DNA from: Romanomermis culicivorax
Taxonomy: Eukaryota > Nematoda > Enoplea > Mermithida > Mermithidae
Direction: 5' to 3'
Length of the DNA stretch: 64,000 bases
Assembly: GCA_963922205.1 (NCBI GenBank)
Contig: CAWUHX010000033.1
Coordinates: forward strand, 682,001 to 746,000
This document shows, piece after piece, positions 20,001 through 31,245 of the stretch; the stretch's first letter is position 1, and each line of letters starts with the position of its first letter. A program made the position numbers and the translations under genes. The notes beneath the pieces were generated by a model that was not told where the DNA came from, ran no database searches, and saw only the letters and a program-made list of their open reading frames with translations.

Positions 20001-21961
20001 CAAAGTTGATGGTTTATCAGGTAATTTTGTTTAAATTTCTGAAATTTTAATATCTATATGTTTGCTCATTAAGACACCACAATTTATGAATTTTACTGTT
20101 GTTATTGGCATGGTTGCCCTAAATGTATGAAAAATAGATATCAATCAACAGCCCATAATGATACAAAAGCAGTCGATCCATATGAATGCACTTTTAATCG
20201 GGCTATGGAACTTCAATCACTCGGTTATACCATAGTTGAAATGTGGGAATGCAAACTCTTACAACAACTTCACTCAGATCATGAAATGAACACATTTTTT
20301 GATACAGTCAAAATACCTGAACCTATAAATCCTCGAGAAGGTAAAATCTTGAATTGTTCTTTTTTATTTTGTCAAAAGTTTTCATGTTTTAGCTTTCTTC
20401 AGCGGTCGCACTAATGCTGTAAAAATGTATCATAAAATTAAGTACAATGAAGATGGTACACCTGCAGAAAAGATCAATTATGTAGATGTATGCAGCTTAT
20501 ACCCATTTGTCAACAAATATGGGAAATACCCTACAGGCCATCCAAAAATCTTTATTGAAGATTTTGAAGAGGTCAGCTCAACATCCTAGCCTTATGAGGG
20601 GTTAATCAAGTGTACGGTTTTACCACCTCCCAAACTCTTACATCCTGTTTTACCGTATCGACATGATGGTAAATTATTGTTCCCTTTATGCAAAACTTGC
20701 ACGCTTGATTCACAAAAGACCACATGCGAGCATAACAACCAAGACAGAGCATTAGATGGTACGTGGGTTATGATAGAATTATATAAAGCCTTAGAGAAGG
20801 GATATAAGGTATACTGTTACTGTAATGGTTCTTTTTCTATGTATATTATTTTTGTTTCAGATCCTCAAGATTTTTGAGGTTTGGCATTATGATAATATTG
20901 AGCAATATCATCCAACCAAAAACCCTACTGGTAACTTATTCACTCAATACGTCAACACCTTTATGAAAATGAAACTAGTAAGTTTTATATTATGTAAATG
21001 TGATAGAATTTGATTGTAATTTTTATAGGAAAGTGAAGGCTACCCTGCTAAAGCTCAGACAGATGAGCAAAAACGTGAATACAAAATGGAGGTCTACAAT
21101 CGTGAGAATATTTCATTGGATTCTTCGAAAATTTTAAAAAATCCTGGAAAGAGGGCTTTGGCCAAATTAATGCTAAATTCTTTCTGGGGAAAAGTAACTT
21201 TGCATAGTTTTTTTGTATTTTACTTAATTATTTTTATGTTTTTTTAGTTTGGTCAATGAAACAATATGGATAAGACTGTTATCCACAATGCACCCAAAGA
21301 ATATTTTGAACTTGTGATGAATGTGGCCAACATTATTAAGAATGTTAGACTAATCAATGAACAATTGGTGTCAACAACATATTGTCAACATGATGATTTT
21401 GCGGAAGTCATGGGAAATACTAACGCTGTTATTGCAGCTTATACAACAGCTCAAGCTCGACTAAAGTTATATTCTTACATTGAGTGATTAAAAAGTCGAG
21501 TATTGTATTTTGACACGGATAGTATTATTTACCTGTCAGCAGTTGACAAACAACAATATCAGGTACCCACTGGTTGGTGTCTTGGTGAAATGACTGATGA
21601 GTTACATGAATATGGTTCTGGATCTTACATTACGGAATTTGTCGGTGGAGGTCCTAAAAATTACGCCTACAGGTTGTACAGTCCATCTACAGACCAATAC
21701 GGTCACGTAATCAAAGTCCACAGTATCACTTTGTCATCAGATACTATGAAAAAAGTTAATTTTTATTCGCTTCGTCGAATGGTTTTTGCTTTTGTAAAAA
21801 ACAATGGAAAAGAAGAAGTAGATGTACATAGTCTCCGTATAGAGCTTCAGCAAGATCGTAAAGTTGTTACTCGTAAAACGTTGAGAAAATTTCATATAGT
21901 ATATGATAAACGTATTTTGAAACGTAATTTTTGTACATTTCCTTATGGTTGGATTAAATGA
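17099..21961 (+). pseudogene. POLB: Polinton protein-primed DNA polymerase B, about 11 exons, broken
   Basis: Exons: 17099-17864, 17932-18288, 18339-18767, 18825 to about 19300, 19353-19612, 19663-20020, 20074-20340, 20393-20808, 20861-20977, 21029-21193 and 21248-21961. Introns are 50-67 bp and nine junctions keep frame; the one near 19300-19352 is unclear. The N-terminus has three EDITSDEDD-type acidic repeats and a Gly run. Exonuclease motifs are FYDFEN, NSRGFDGQF and DYCPRDV. Polymerase motifs are DVCSLYP (A), KLMLNSFWGKFG (B) and YFDTDS (C). Several Cys pairs lie at 18430-18760. Stops interrupt it at 18201 TAG, 18276 TAG, 19726 TGA, 20587 TAG, 21257 TGA and 21485 TGA. All active-site residues remain, so the damage looks recent. 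It normally replicates the element. Confidence 0.93.
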
Positions 21962-22004
21962 TTTTTACAATAAAGTAGAATGTTGCATCAAATTAAAAAA
22001 TTTT

Positions 22005-23299
22005 TTCTTTTTGATATGTAAAGATTTTTCAACTCTCCAAATTTTCTACACACTTTTTACGACCAACTTGTTCTGGTCATTTTTTATAAAAGACCTTCTT
22101 GATCATTTTTGGCAGTCAATCAAACTTTATAGGCATGCACCCATAAGGATAATGTTTCATCGTGTATTGACTCTCCGGAGATTTTACTCATTAGACAGAC
22201 CATTACTGACCAATTTGACCGTTTGAGATTGACTTGAACGATCGTTCAGGAATGGGGCCTCCGAGCATTTTTACGCCTGCAGGTGGCGCTCTTTTGTCAA
22301 AGGGGGTCCAGGGGTGCAAATTTTTGAAAGGCTTCTTCTGCCCACGGGGGAAGCCATTTTTACACACGATCGCTTTTTATTTCTGTTTCATTTTTTGTTC
22401 ATTTCAGTTTTCTTTTTTTCATCTACAGTAACACATCTATTACTCTAATTCCTCTATTACCATAATAGAAAAATTACCGTAATTCTACTATTACGATAAC
22501 TCCCGAATCTGTATGCTTAACCGTATGTCAACTCTCCAAATTTTCTACACACTTTTTAGGACCAGCTCATTATGGTCATTTTCTATAAAAGACTTTATTT
22601 GTCTACATGCTTTTTATGGCCAGCTCGCTCTGGTCATTTTTTATAAAAGACCTTCTTGGTCATTTTTGGCAGAACATCAAACTTTATACGCATGCACCCG
22701 TAAGGATAATGTTTCATCACGTATTGACTCTCTCGAGATTTTACTTATTAAACAGACCATTACTGACCAATTTGACCGTTCTGACATTTGTTGACTTGAA
22801 CGATTGTTCAGAAATGGGACCTCCAAAACATATTTACGCCTGCAGGTGGCACCCCTTTGACAAAGGGGGTCCGGGGCGCAAATTTTTGAAGGGCTTCCTC
22901 TTCCCAGAGGGGAAGCCATTTTTACACACGATCTCTTTTTACTTCTTTTCCATTTTTTGTTCATTTTAGTTTCCCTTTTTCATTTTCCGTTCATCAATTT
23001 TCCTTTTTCATCTACAGTAACACACTTATTACCATAACTCCATTATTACCATAATCGAAAATTACCGTAATTCCACTATTATGGTAACTCTAAAGCCTGT
23101 AAACTTAACAGTACGACCTATAAATCGATGAAGAAGTTGACCGTATATGTTTACTGTACGACCTGTAAATCGGCCAAAAGTCGACCGTATATGTTTACTG
23201 TAGGACCTATAAATCGACCAAAAATGACAAATTATAGGTCGTACACAAAAGATAGGGGTATCCTTAACCATACGACCTATATGGTCCGGCCTTACTACT
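22005..23299 (-). repeat. Polinton right terminal inverted repeat with a partial internal duplication
   Basis: Reverse complement of 4961-5752 plus an extra copy: the block 22040-22515 is repeated in tandem as about 22540-23095. Shared landmarks are ctccaaattttctacacac, ctggtcatttt, gaccaatttgaccgtt, acgcctgcaggtggc and the ttaccgtaattc strings. The outer copy is closer to the left terminus than the inner one is. The right repeat is therefore about 500 bp longer than the left. The ORFs predicted in it appear equally at both ends in mirror image and are not genes. Confidence 0.9.
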
Positions 23300-23305
23300 C
23301 ATTTG
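23300..23305. repeat. Target-site duplication, right copy (CATTTG)
   Basis: catttg follows ccttactact at the right end and is identical to 4955-4960. Confidence 0.93.
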
Positions 23306-23809
23306 GGTATAGGGTTCGAACTATACGTTGGGGGGTCCACCCTAACTCCCTCCCAATTATAGGTATGAAACCAATTACAGGTATGTCTTTAATCAAGTTC
23401 TGATCATCCTTATCGAGGTACATTTATCATTTTTTAGAGTAAACGTTGTACTTACTTCTTGATATATTCTCCAGAAATTTTGGACTCGCAGGCAACTGGT
23501 CAAACCCCCTTTTAGTACACTGTCAGTATGGCTGACGTGCCAAGCTGAAAATTGCATCTGATTCAAAACTTTTTTTTGAAATCGATAGTTATAGAATAAG
23601 CTGACACTATTTTAGTTATAACTCATAAAATGCACCCGATGCATGCGATGACAGAATTCTTTTCTGCCTGAGAGCAGCATCAAAGGCCAGCTTCCACAAA
23701 ATCCACATCATCCTCATTCATCAGGGAAACGATCGTTTGTTCAGCTTTTTTTAATTTACCGCTTTTCCGGCCGCTATACACTATATTCAACATCAAGCGC
23801 AAATATTAG
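23306..23809. other. Right flank of the Polinton, no gene
   Basis: Begins with the host repeat (ggtatagggttcgaac and a G-run) also seen left of the element, then runs into mixed sequence without a supported ORF. Confidence 0.5.
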
Positions 23810-23859
23810 ATGACACGAATGTACTCTATTTCATCTCTCCGCGAAAAAATAGCATTTCA

Positions 23860-24420
23860 AAAAAAACAGACTATAGAAAAACTATTTTTTTCGTCGCAGA
23901 AAAAAATTTGGAACAGAAAAAAAAATTTTTGCCGAAAAAATGTTTCAAACGGAAAAAACTGTTTTTCGGCCAAATTTTTTTTTGTATTCCAAAATACTTT
24001 TTTCTACTGCCAAATAAAATTTTTTCTGAGATGAAATCTTTTTTCTCGGTGAAAAAAAGTTTTCTTGATTTTGCCGGTCTCGGCCGACGCAGGTGCGAGA
24101 GCGGCAAGTGCTATTACTCCAACTTGTTGCCGGCCTCGTCCAGTTGCCGGACAGACAAAATGAAAATTTCGATTTTTCACCACGGAAAGAAAATTGAAAA
24201 AAAAATTTTTCGGACGGAAAAAAATTTTTTCGACCAAATTTTTTTTTCTGTTCCAAGTTTTTTTTCTGTTTGCAAATAAAAATTTTGTGGCACAAAATTT
24301 TTTTTCTGCTTGAAAATTTTTTCTTGATTTTGTCGGTCTCGTCCGCCGTAAATTCTGAAAAATTCGCAGTTAAACACTTTGATTTTTTTTCAAAATGGGA
24401 TCTTGATTTTTTCAATATCA
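23860..24420. repeat. Degenerate A-run/T-run repeat block
   Basis: A succession of short units of the form gaaaaaaaatttttt with occasional cgg or ggaac spacers, roughly symmetric about 24110. Two halves share cttgattttg followed by cggtctcg (near 24064 and 24324). All long ORFs on either strand here are Lys/Phe-rich products of the A and T runs. It is a simple repeat or the remnant of a foldback. Confidence 0.55.
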
Positions 24421-24429
24421 TCTTGAAAA

Positions 24430-26470
24430 ACTTGAAATGTGTATGAAAAGAAAGTTGAACATCGAAAAACTTTTACATCTTGATTTCTGCAATACATCTT
24501 GAAATTTTCACGATGCATCTTGAAAAAATGTTATTTATAATATTCAAAGTTACTTTTCTCGTATTCCGTGCCATGATTTTTCAGTTCAATATGGACGTCA
24601 GGCTCAGCAGCAGCAGAAAATCAAAAAAATATGCAATATCACTTGCTCCAGTCTCATTATCACAAACGTTTCAAGAAAAATGTAATTCAAATTTTATGCC
24701 TTCAAAAGTGAAAAACTGCTTGTCATCAATGCGGAACAAGTGAGCCTTTTTCGACAGTTGAAAACGAAGCAGATGTCAATCTAAAGCTTACGAACTTTAT
24801 AGAATTCTCTGAATCAGGCTATTCTTTTGATAAAAATTTTGAAATACAGTAAAAACGGAATATTGTTTCATCTGGATGAGCAAATAAAGAAATTCTAAAA
24901 AAAGAAACTTTTGCAAAAGGAAACATCATTGACAGTAATGTCTTGCATGTCGAAACAGACCTTTTATTTTTTAGACGCGTCGGAATTTGAATGTAAGACG
25001 CCTCGGATGAATGTTATACTGAATTTCGCACTGTTTGATCTGTGTTAAGCGAATTTTCTCAGTATAATAATCAATTTACGTTATGGACGTTCTTCACATC
25101 ATAGGAGGAAAATACGTTATTACGAATGTTATAAGAACCCGTAAAATTCATAGACGTTCTCGTCGTAAAAGCAGAGCTTTCAAGCGCTTCGACATTCCAT
25201 ATATTTTTTTGGAATAGGTGATGCCTCGAAGATATGGAAGGAATTCCTGTTCAAGATTGACAGTATTTGAAATTTTTTTCAGGATTGAGATTCGTAAGGA
25301 CTTCTTCAGATGGCTTTGAAAACAGGAACGACTTTCCTGCCTGCAATACTCGTACATCTCCGTGAAGAACAAGTTTACTGTCACCGCTTTTAAAGTTTCA
25401 AAATTGATAGAATAAAGTCCTTTTTCAATAAATTTACTGTGGATTATTGACTCAAAAATTATACCATGGTTTGTTTATTAATCCATAAAAATTTTTACTC
25501 ACGATTGGTTTCGTAAAAATAACAAAAATAAAACAGTACTTGCTAAAGAAATTTTAATTAATCGCGCGTCATGTTTTAAACAGCAAATTTGTGAGACCAT
25601 CACTCAAATAACTAATCAGTAATTTTGAGTTAAAAATGCTACCGTGAAAGTTTTATGAACGATTTGTAGTTAATACTAAGTTTTTTCACCTTTCATTTAT
25701 AGATGTTTTATAAAGAAAATACTATAGCCTATTTACCTTGAAAAGATGCACGCAGTGACTACCAGAAAGGTATGTTCAATTGGATATACAAGACTTACCA
25801 AGTGGAAAATTGTTTCCTGTAGAACAACGCTCAATTTCGCCATGACAATGAGAAGCCAAAATCATAAAACAATTACGGCGCTTGTCCACTTTTCATTTGG
25901 ATAGAACTGTGTTTGACATCTGAGTGTTCGAGAAATTTTGACCATTTAACGAGGTTATGGGAGAAAATTTTCCGCTGCTCAGTTACTGCTCATGGTGAGA
26001 AATTTTCACCATTGACTACAGTAATGAGCAGTACTTGTTTTCCTCGTTCAATTTTTCTTCATAGGGATCGCTGCATCGATCGTTTCGAAAGTGGAAAATG
26101 TTTTCCTGACTTTAGGGTAATTGTATATCCTCATGAATCACAAAGGAAGCTTTTTTGGACATGATGATTTTGGATAATTTAAAAATGCAAGTCGCAACTA
26201 TAGCAACACCGCATGGTGACTTATATTTTGAATCGTTAGCAATGACGCACCGAGTTTACCTCGGTACTACTTGTCAACTTTTATCTTGAGAAAAAGACAG
26301 CAAAGGAATTTTAACATTCTTTTTTATTTTAAAGTTTTTCCATCCATTGTCTCTCATCTCCAAGCGATTTCAAGAGTGAAAAATTTGACGAAGTAGGTGT
26401 GCCATAATTCTTGATTTAACTCTACAACAATATCATATGTAGGGATTCTTTCGACCATATTTTCCAGATT
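24430..26470. other. Unassigned stretch
   Basis: No domain is recognisable. A perfect-looking hairpin, catggtgagaaattttcaccat, lies at 25992-26013. Minus-strand frame 25148-25384 (78 codons, Lys/Arg/Leu-rich) has no supporting splice or family signal. Confidence 0.5.
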
Positions 26471-26475
26471 CGTCC

Positions 26476-26785
26476 ATGTTCGCATTAATCGTCGCTATTT
26501 ATTTCTACAGTTTGAGCGTGCCTGTCACTAGCCAATGTTGTAAATTCTATGAAATTTTAAAGTACATTCTTCACAGCATTGTGATTTTTCTAGCTGCGGT
26601 CGAGAACTGTAAGACGGTTTCTGGTATTGTGTACCAGAATAACTGTTTTTACAGTCAGTCTATGTCTGGAATTTCAATGTCTGGCGCTGGCGACGTTTGC
26701 TCCAATTCTACACTGGCTAACGGAAATCCCAACGATCCCTATTTCTATCCAGCTGCTTTTGGGAATTATCAAGCTTTTGTCGAGG
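26476..26785 (+). CDS. Fragment of a secreted C-type-lectin-like protein (5' exons)
   Basis: The open frame starts at an ATG with a good signal peptide (FALIVAIYFYSLSVPVTS). A probable intron of about 60 bp (gttgta...ttctag, about 26541-26596) would join it to a block with regularly placed cysteines: NCKTVSGIVYQNNCFYSQ, then GDVCSN and L-A-N-G. That spacing of Cys, Tyr-Cys and Cys resembles the first half of a C-type lectin domain. A donor (gtaaaa) follows FVE at about 26785, but I cannot find the exon carrying the second half. This is the only region in the window that looks like an ordinary cellular secreted gene. It could be a fragment or a gene with a distant 3' exon. Confidence 0.4.
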
Positions 26786-26789
26786 TAAA

Positions 26790-28555
26790 ATTAGTTGTGA
26801 AAAAGCATGCCGTCAGTCTTCACTGGTTGTGCTAGAAAACTTCTTCCGAGGCTGATCAGAGCGAGAATCTCACCAAGCCAGAGGGGTTAGGCAGAAAAGG
26901 AGCTTTGACATTTGCATTCTACTTACTTTATTGTCACGGACCGGCGAACGTCTAAAACTACCCTGACAAAGCAAATAATCTTTCCACTGAAAGTGACGTG
27001 TCCACTTTGTTTTCGTTTGACGTCTCATACTTGTGAACCACTTGAAAGAGCGGATGTTGTCAGAAATCGCTCAATTACAAACTAAGCTATTTGGGTCACA
27101 CGTCACGGTGAGCTGAATAGGCGCTCCTTCACTATAAAATTCGAAGTGGTAAAGTGAGTGTCTGGCAGGAGGTTCAGCCATCCTGTGCGCGTGTTTTATG
27201 ATCATCACTTTGGTGGGACGTCACTTTCTGGCAATGGTCAGTTTGGCGTAAAGTTTAGCGCGAGCTAGGAAAACGTTGTTGTGCTATTCATTTTTCAAAC
27301 AGTTTGATTTCCATGTGCGATATCGTTGGATCGCTCATGTTGCGTGAAAAATCGGGCGCAACGCAAGCAACGAAAAGAACGGAAGCAGCATAAAAAGACG
27401 TCAGCAACGCAGGCCGATCATCGGGAAATTTTGAAATTTCGACATTCTAAAATGCGTCACTTTTTTAGTCTAATGGTTGCAGACTGACTTTTCCCCGATT
27501 TAAGGTCTTCTGGGGCGTCGACAAATTAAAAGTTTGGTGGGATTGAAAGTAACACTGGTCATTCCGGTGGTAAAAAAATCAAATCAGAGTATAATTAATG
27601 GCACCCATAATACTCCAGGGAAAGTGGAAACTCGCGCTACTATAAAAAAACCTTTTTTTAAAAAATGATTGATGCAGCGAAGTCGCAGTCAAACTCAAAA
27701 TTATGGGAGACTCGTTGACTCTATTTAATAAATTTTTTCCATATAAAACAGATTCCTCTTGACTATCACTCTTTTCAATCATTCGGAATTTTCGAAGTTG
27801 ATTTCCTGATAACTAATAAGGCTACGTTTAGCGAAACTCCGACAGCCGCATCGATCATTTCAAAATCAATAGAGATAGTTCAAAATTTAAGACAACCCGA
27901 AATCCCTAGAGGGAATTAGTTGGGTACCAGAATCTGTGACTGGTGTCTGGGTACATTACTTGCCCTGAAACCAAACTTTTTATGAGAAAAGTATCCGCAA
28001 CAAATAATTTGATGGAAAAAACATGAAAAAACTGTACGAAAACACGAATTGCGCAAATAATCACGTGGATAGTTCGAAAATGGGAAGGGAACACAAAAAA
28101 AATCTTTGCGTTCCTTGCGTCAAGTCAAGAATCCTACAGTAACCGCTAGCGTTTGCCGGCGTAGGCCGCAAGGAACGCAACGCAAGCAGCGCAACGGATC
28201 ATCCATACTCAGACGCAAGAAAAGTCTGCGAAAAATGCAAGCGGAACGCCTTTACTTCGAAATTTTTGCCGTGACTATCGCAATGGAAGCCTAACATCCG
28301 AAGTATAGATGAGTCTATAGTATCTTTTTCTCGAGCGAGTTCCGACGTGCAGAAGGTTCATGAAAATAAAAAAACAACCTGCATACACAGACGTATTTTT
28401 CCTCTAGTGGACTGCAGTAGTTAGGGTAACAAGTTGGAAAAAAAGTTTCGGCATATTTTTTTCTATTTTGCGTTCCTGGCCTCGTTTGAAAATAAATCGA
28501 CTATAGCCGTAAATACACCTCGGTGTGGACGACGGGTGGGGAGGTTTGACCTCAC
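26790..28555. other. Unassigned stretch
   Basis: Contains two similar patches rich in cgcaacgcaag (27356-27380 and 28160-28195), probably a short dispersed repeat. No gene is visible. Confidence 0.5.
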
Positions 28556-28559
28556 CCAG

Positions 28560-29513
28560 AAAGTGTTTCAGCTCATTCAGATAGGTGTTTGACCCAACAC
28601 AAATTGTGGCTTATCGAGGCGTGCAAGAAATTTTTGTTTCAAAACTCGGAAAACTTGGGTATCAACCTTTGAATCTTGCTGAGATTCATTCACAAACACG
28701 ACATAAGACACGGTTTCTGAGAAGTTCGACTAAGTACTGTATTAACCTATGAAAACATAAACATTAATCATACCACGAAAGGGTATATCTTCGGTAGTTT
28801 GACGGAGTTATATTGGTATAAAGTATGCAAAAAATCACTGCATGTTGCACTAAAAAATTCGTGTCTGTTGCTTTATGAAGCATGAACTTAACGAGCTTCA
28901 ATAATGTGCTATATATGATTCTTATTAACATCTTTTCTTCAAGGAGCATTAATTGTATCTCAAATATTCATATTTCATAGCGGGGCATGAAGAATTTGTT
29001 GATACGGGTCATATTTTGTACTTTCGAACAAGTATGTACTCTTTGAAACTGTATAGCTCTTCAAAGGGTGTGCAAATCGCAAGACTGGACGAGTAATCAA
29101 ACAAAACAATAAAATTTTGTGGCAACCTACTTTTTGGTGCTCGGCAGTGTGCTTTAATGAGATGTTCCAATTCTTTCGCCCTCTGATTTGTTGCCTTGAA
29201 CGTGAAAAATATGATGCATAGAACGCACTGGTCTAGAGTAGTTTATTACAAGGAAATAGGTAGTATGTCTGTTGTGGAATATGATCATTTAACCGATGAA
29301 TAATATTGGCTCTAAGCTGAAATATCTCGGCGAAAGACTATCGAATCTAGCACATTTTTGGAGAGTATGTAGTGCAACTCCCCACAGGCTACGCAAATCG
29401 TGATAAAATTTCTACAACTACAGTAGGACCACATGCTTCATCCAATAAAAAAACGAAATTTTGCGGCATCCTATGGAGAGTTGCTTGGCGGTGTCTTGTA
29501 GTGTGTTTTTAGC
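28560..29513. repeat. Dispersed repeat related to 48380-49380
   Basis: Shared strings include atttctgagaagttc, gaagaag/gtatactc-type lines, tcactgcat and the patch reading gcggcatcctatgg here against gcggcgtcccgtgg at 49358. It appears partly duplicated in tandem (tttttggtgctcggcagtg near 29130 and gttgcttggcggtg near 29481). No coding capacity. Confidence 0.45.
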
Positions 29514-29521
29514 AACTTAGG
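29514..29521. repeat. Target-site duplication, left copy (AACTTAGG)
   Basis: Identical to 44971-44978; the two copies flank the mirror-image ends ggatatcg and gatatcct. Confidence 0.75.
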
Positions 29522-30244
29522 GGATATCGATAATCAGCGGAATCTGCATGCGGATGTGGATTGCGGATATGGTCTAATCGGCGGATGCGGATATTGTCAG
29601 CACATATATATATATCCCTCTTTTTTGCGGATATTTATGTCTATTCAGCGGATGCGGAATGCGCTTTTTCATATCTACAAAGCGGATATGTTTTGCCAAT
29701 TGCGGATTTTTTCAGAAATTTCCGGATGTGTTGCCAGAGTTGACAACTTTTTTAGCAGTTATGCGTGTCTAAAAGGCGGATTTCAGAGAAGAGTGCGGAT
29801 ACATATCTGCCATCCGCACAAGGTCTAATCGGCGGATATGTAAGGCAGATGGATATAAAATGTTTTCATCAGAAACGAAGAAATTTTTTTAGCTTTTTTA
29901 TATATAGTGGGAGGGGGCTTGGGGGACGATGGCCTCCAAATTTTCAAGTGTCAAAATAGAAGGCTTTTTGTCTTTATCTTCAAGAGAAAGTTCAGTCGGA
30001 AATGCAATTTTACAGTAAATCAGGTGAAAAAAATGTGCACCCAGTGAAAATAAATCACGGGGATGCAATCTCAAATGCGATTTTTCATTTTTTAAAAATA
30101 TGGCCTCAATTCAAGTATATTATGGTCCAATGATTCGGCAATTTTGTTATATAATACTTACGGCATCAAAACAATATTTTTTGCAGCATAATGCCCTATG
30201 GTGCCAAAATTTTTTGCAGCTTCAATTGAACCACTAGCGTTATC

Positions 30245-31040
30245 GGGATTTTTGGAGTGTAGGGGTTTTCGATGATGGGGAATTCAATGAACGAGATCAC
30301 TTTACACAAAAAAAATTATCCTTAATGTAAATAAAGATACTCCCTTGACTTTTTGGATGAAGGGGTTTTCGACAATTGGGAATTTGATGGGCCCGGTCAC
30401 TTTACACGAAAAATTGTCCCAGGTGTAAACAAACGTATTTTCGTGATTTTTTGGGGCAAGGGGTTTTGAACCACGGAGAATTCAATAAATATACTCACTT
30501 TGCACAAAAAAATTGTCCAGGGGGTAAACAATCGTTTTTCGTGATTTTTTGGTGGAAGATGTTTTCAACTGCAGGGAATCCAATGGAATTGTATTTTTAG
30601 ACAAAAAATTATATTGGGTGTGAACAAGCGTATATTTGTGATTATTTTGGGGCAAGGGGTCTTAGTCGATAGGGAATTCAACGAATGCACTCACTTTACA
30701 AAAAAATATATGCTGGATGTAAACAATCGTTTTTCATGACTTTTTGGTGGAAGGATTTTCGACCATGGGGAATTCATTGAATCCAATCACTTTACACAAA
30801 AAATTATCTCAGATTTAAACAAGCGTATTTTCGTGATTTTTTAATGGAAGGGGTTTTCAACCATAGAGAATTCAATGGACGTGATCATTTTACACACAAA
30901 GTTACTTCAAGTGTGAAAAATGTATTTCTGTGGTTTTTGGGGATGAGCTTTCTGACCATGTGGAATTCAATGGACACAGTCACTTCACACAAAAAATTGT
31001 TCTGTGGGCAAACAAAGGTATTTTTGTGATTTTTTGGGTT
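30245..31040 (+). repeat. 98-bp tandem array, about eight units
   Basis: Units begin near 30245, 30347, 30442, 30540, 30638, 30737, 30834 and 30932. Each has gattttttgg, a ggggtttt segment, ggaattcaatg, tcactttacacaaaaaa and a taaaca-cgtatttt tail. The units are diverged from one another. The array occurs only in the left arm. It has no coding capacity and is not a CRISPR: the repeats are imperfect and there are no unique spacers. Confidence 0.8.
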
Positions 31041-31245
31041 GGTTGGTTTTTAGGGTTATGTTTGGTTACACCCTGTTAAAAAAAGTTCTATGCACTTTAC
31101 ACATCCTTTACTCTTACTGAAAGTGAAAATTTGTAGCTTTAAGATTGTTTTTTACCGTTTCTTTGATGTGGAGATGACCAAATTTAAAACTTCAATGGGC
31201 TTCTATGAAGGTTTTGATGCATGGTAAGGCCAACTAAAAAGAGTT

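Larger units (their letters stand above)
4961..23299. mobile_element. Complete Polinton/Maverick DNA transposon
   Basis: An 18,339 bp self-synthesising DNA transposon. The ends are exact: it starts agtagtaaggccgg and ends ccggccttactact, flanked by catttg on both sides. The 5'-AG terminus and 6-bp duplication are family hallmarks. It carries the full Polinton core: protein-primed DNA polymerase B, retroviral-type integrase with chromodomain, adenovirus-type cysteine protease, FtsK/HerA packaging ATPase, double jelly-roll major capsid protein and penton-type minor capsid protein, plus small conserved accessory ORFs. Minus-strand genes fill 8324-16291, and the polymerase runs rightward from 17099. 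Several genes carry nonsense codons, so this copy is not autonomous, although its perfect target duplication shows the ends are undisturbed. Confidence 0.97.

Noticed and set aside
8324-21961. Stop-codon reassignment (TGA as Arg, TAR as Gln) to explain the in-frame stops
   Set aside because: Intact neighbours end normally with TAA, TAG and TGA and avoid them internally, and frameshifts also occur in the broken genes. Decay is simpler.
23810-24421. Several Lys/Phe-rich ORFs up to 158 codons
   Set aside because: All are produced by alternating A and T runs on both strands.
30245-31040. CRISPR-like regular spacing
   Set aside because: The repeated part spans the whole 98-bp unit and is diverged. 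There are no unique spacers, no cas genes, and the context is eukaryotic.
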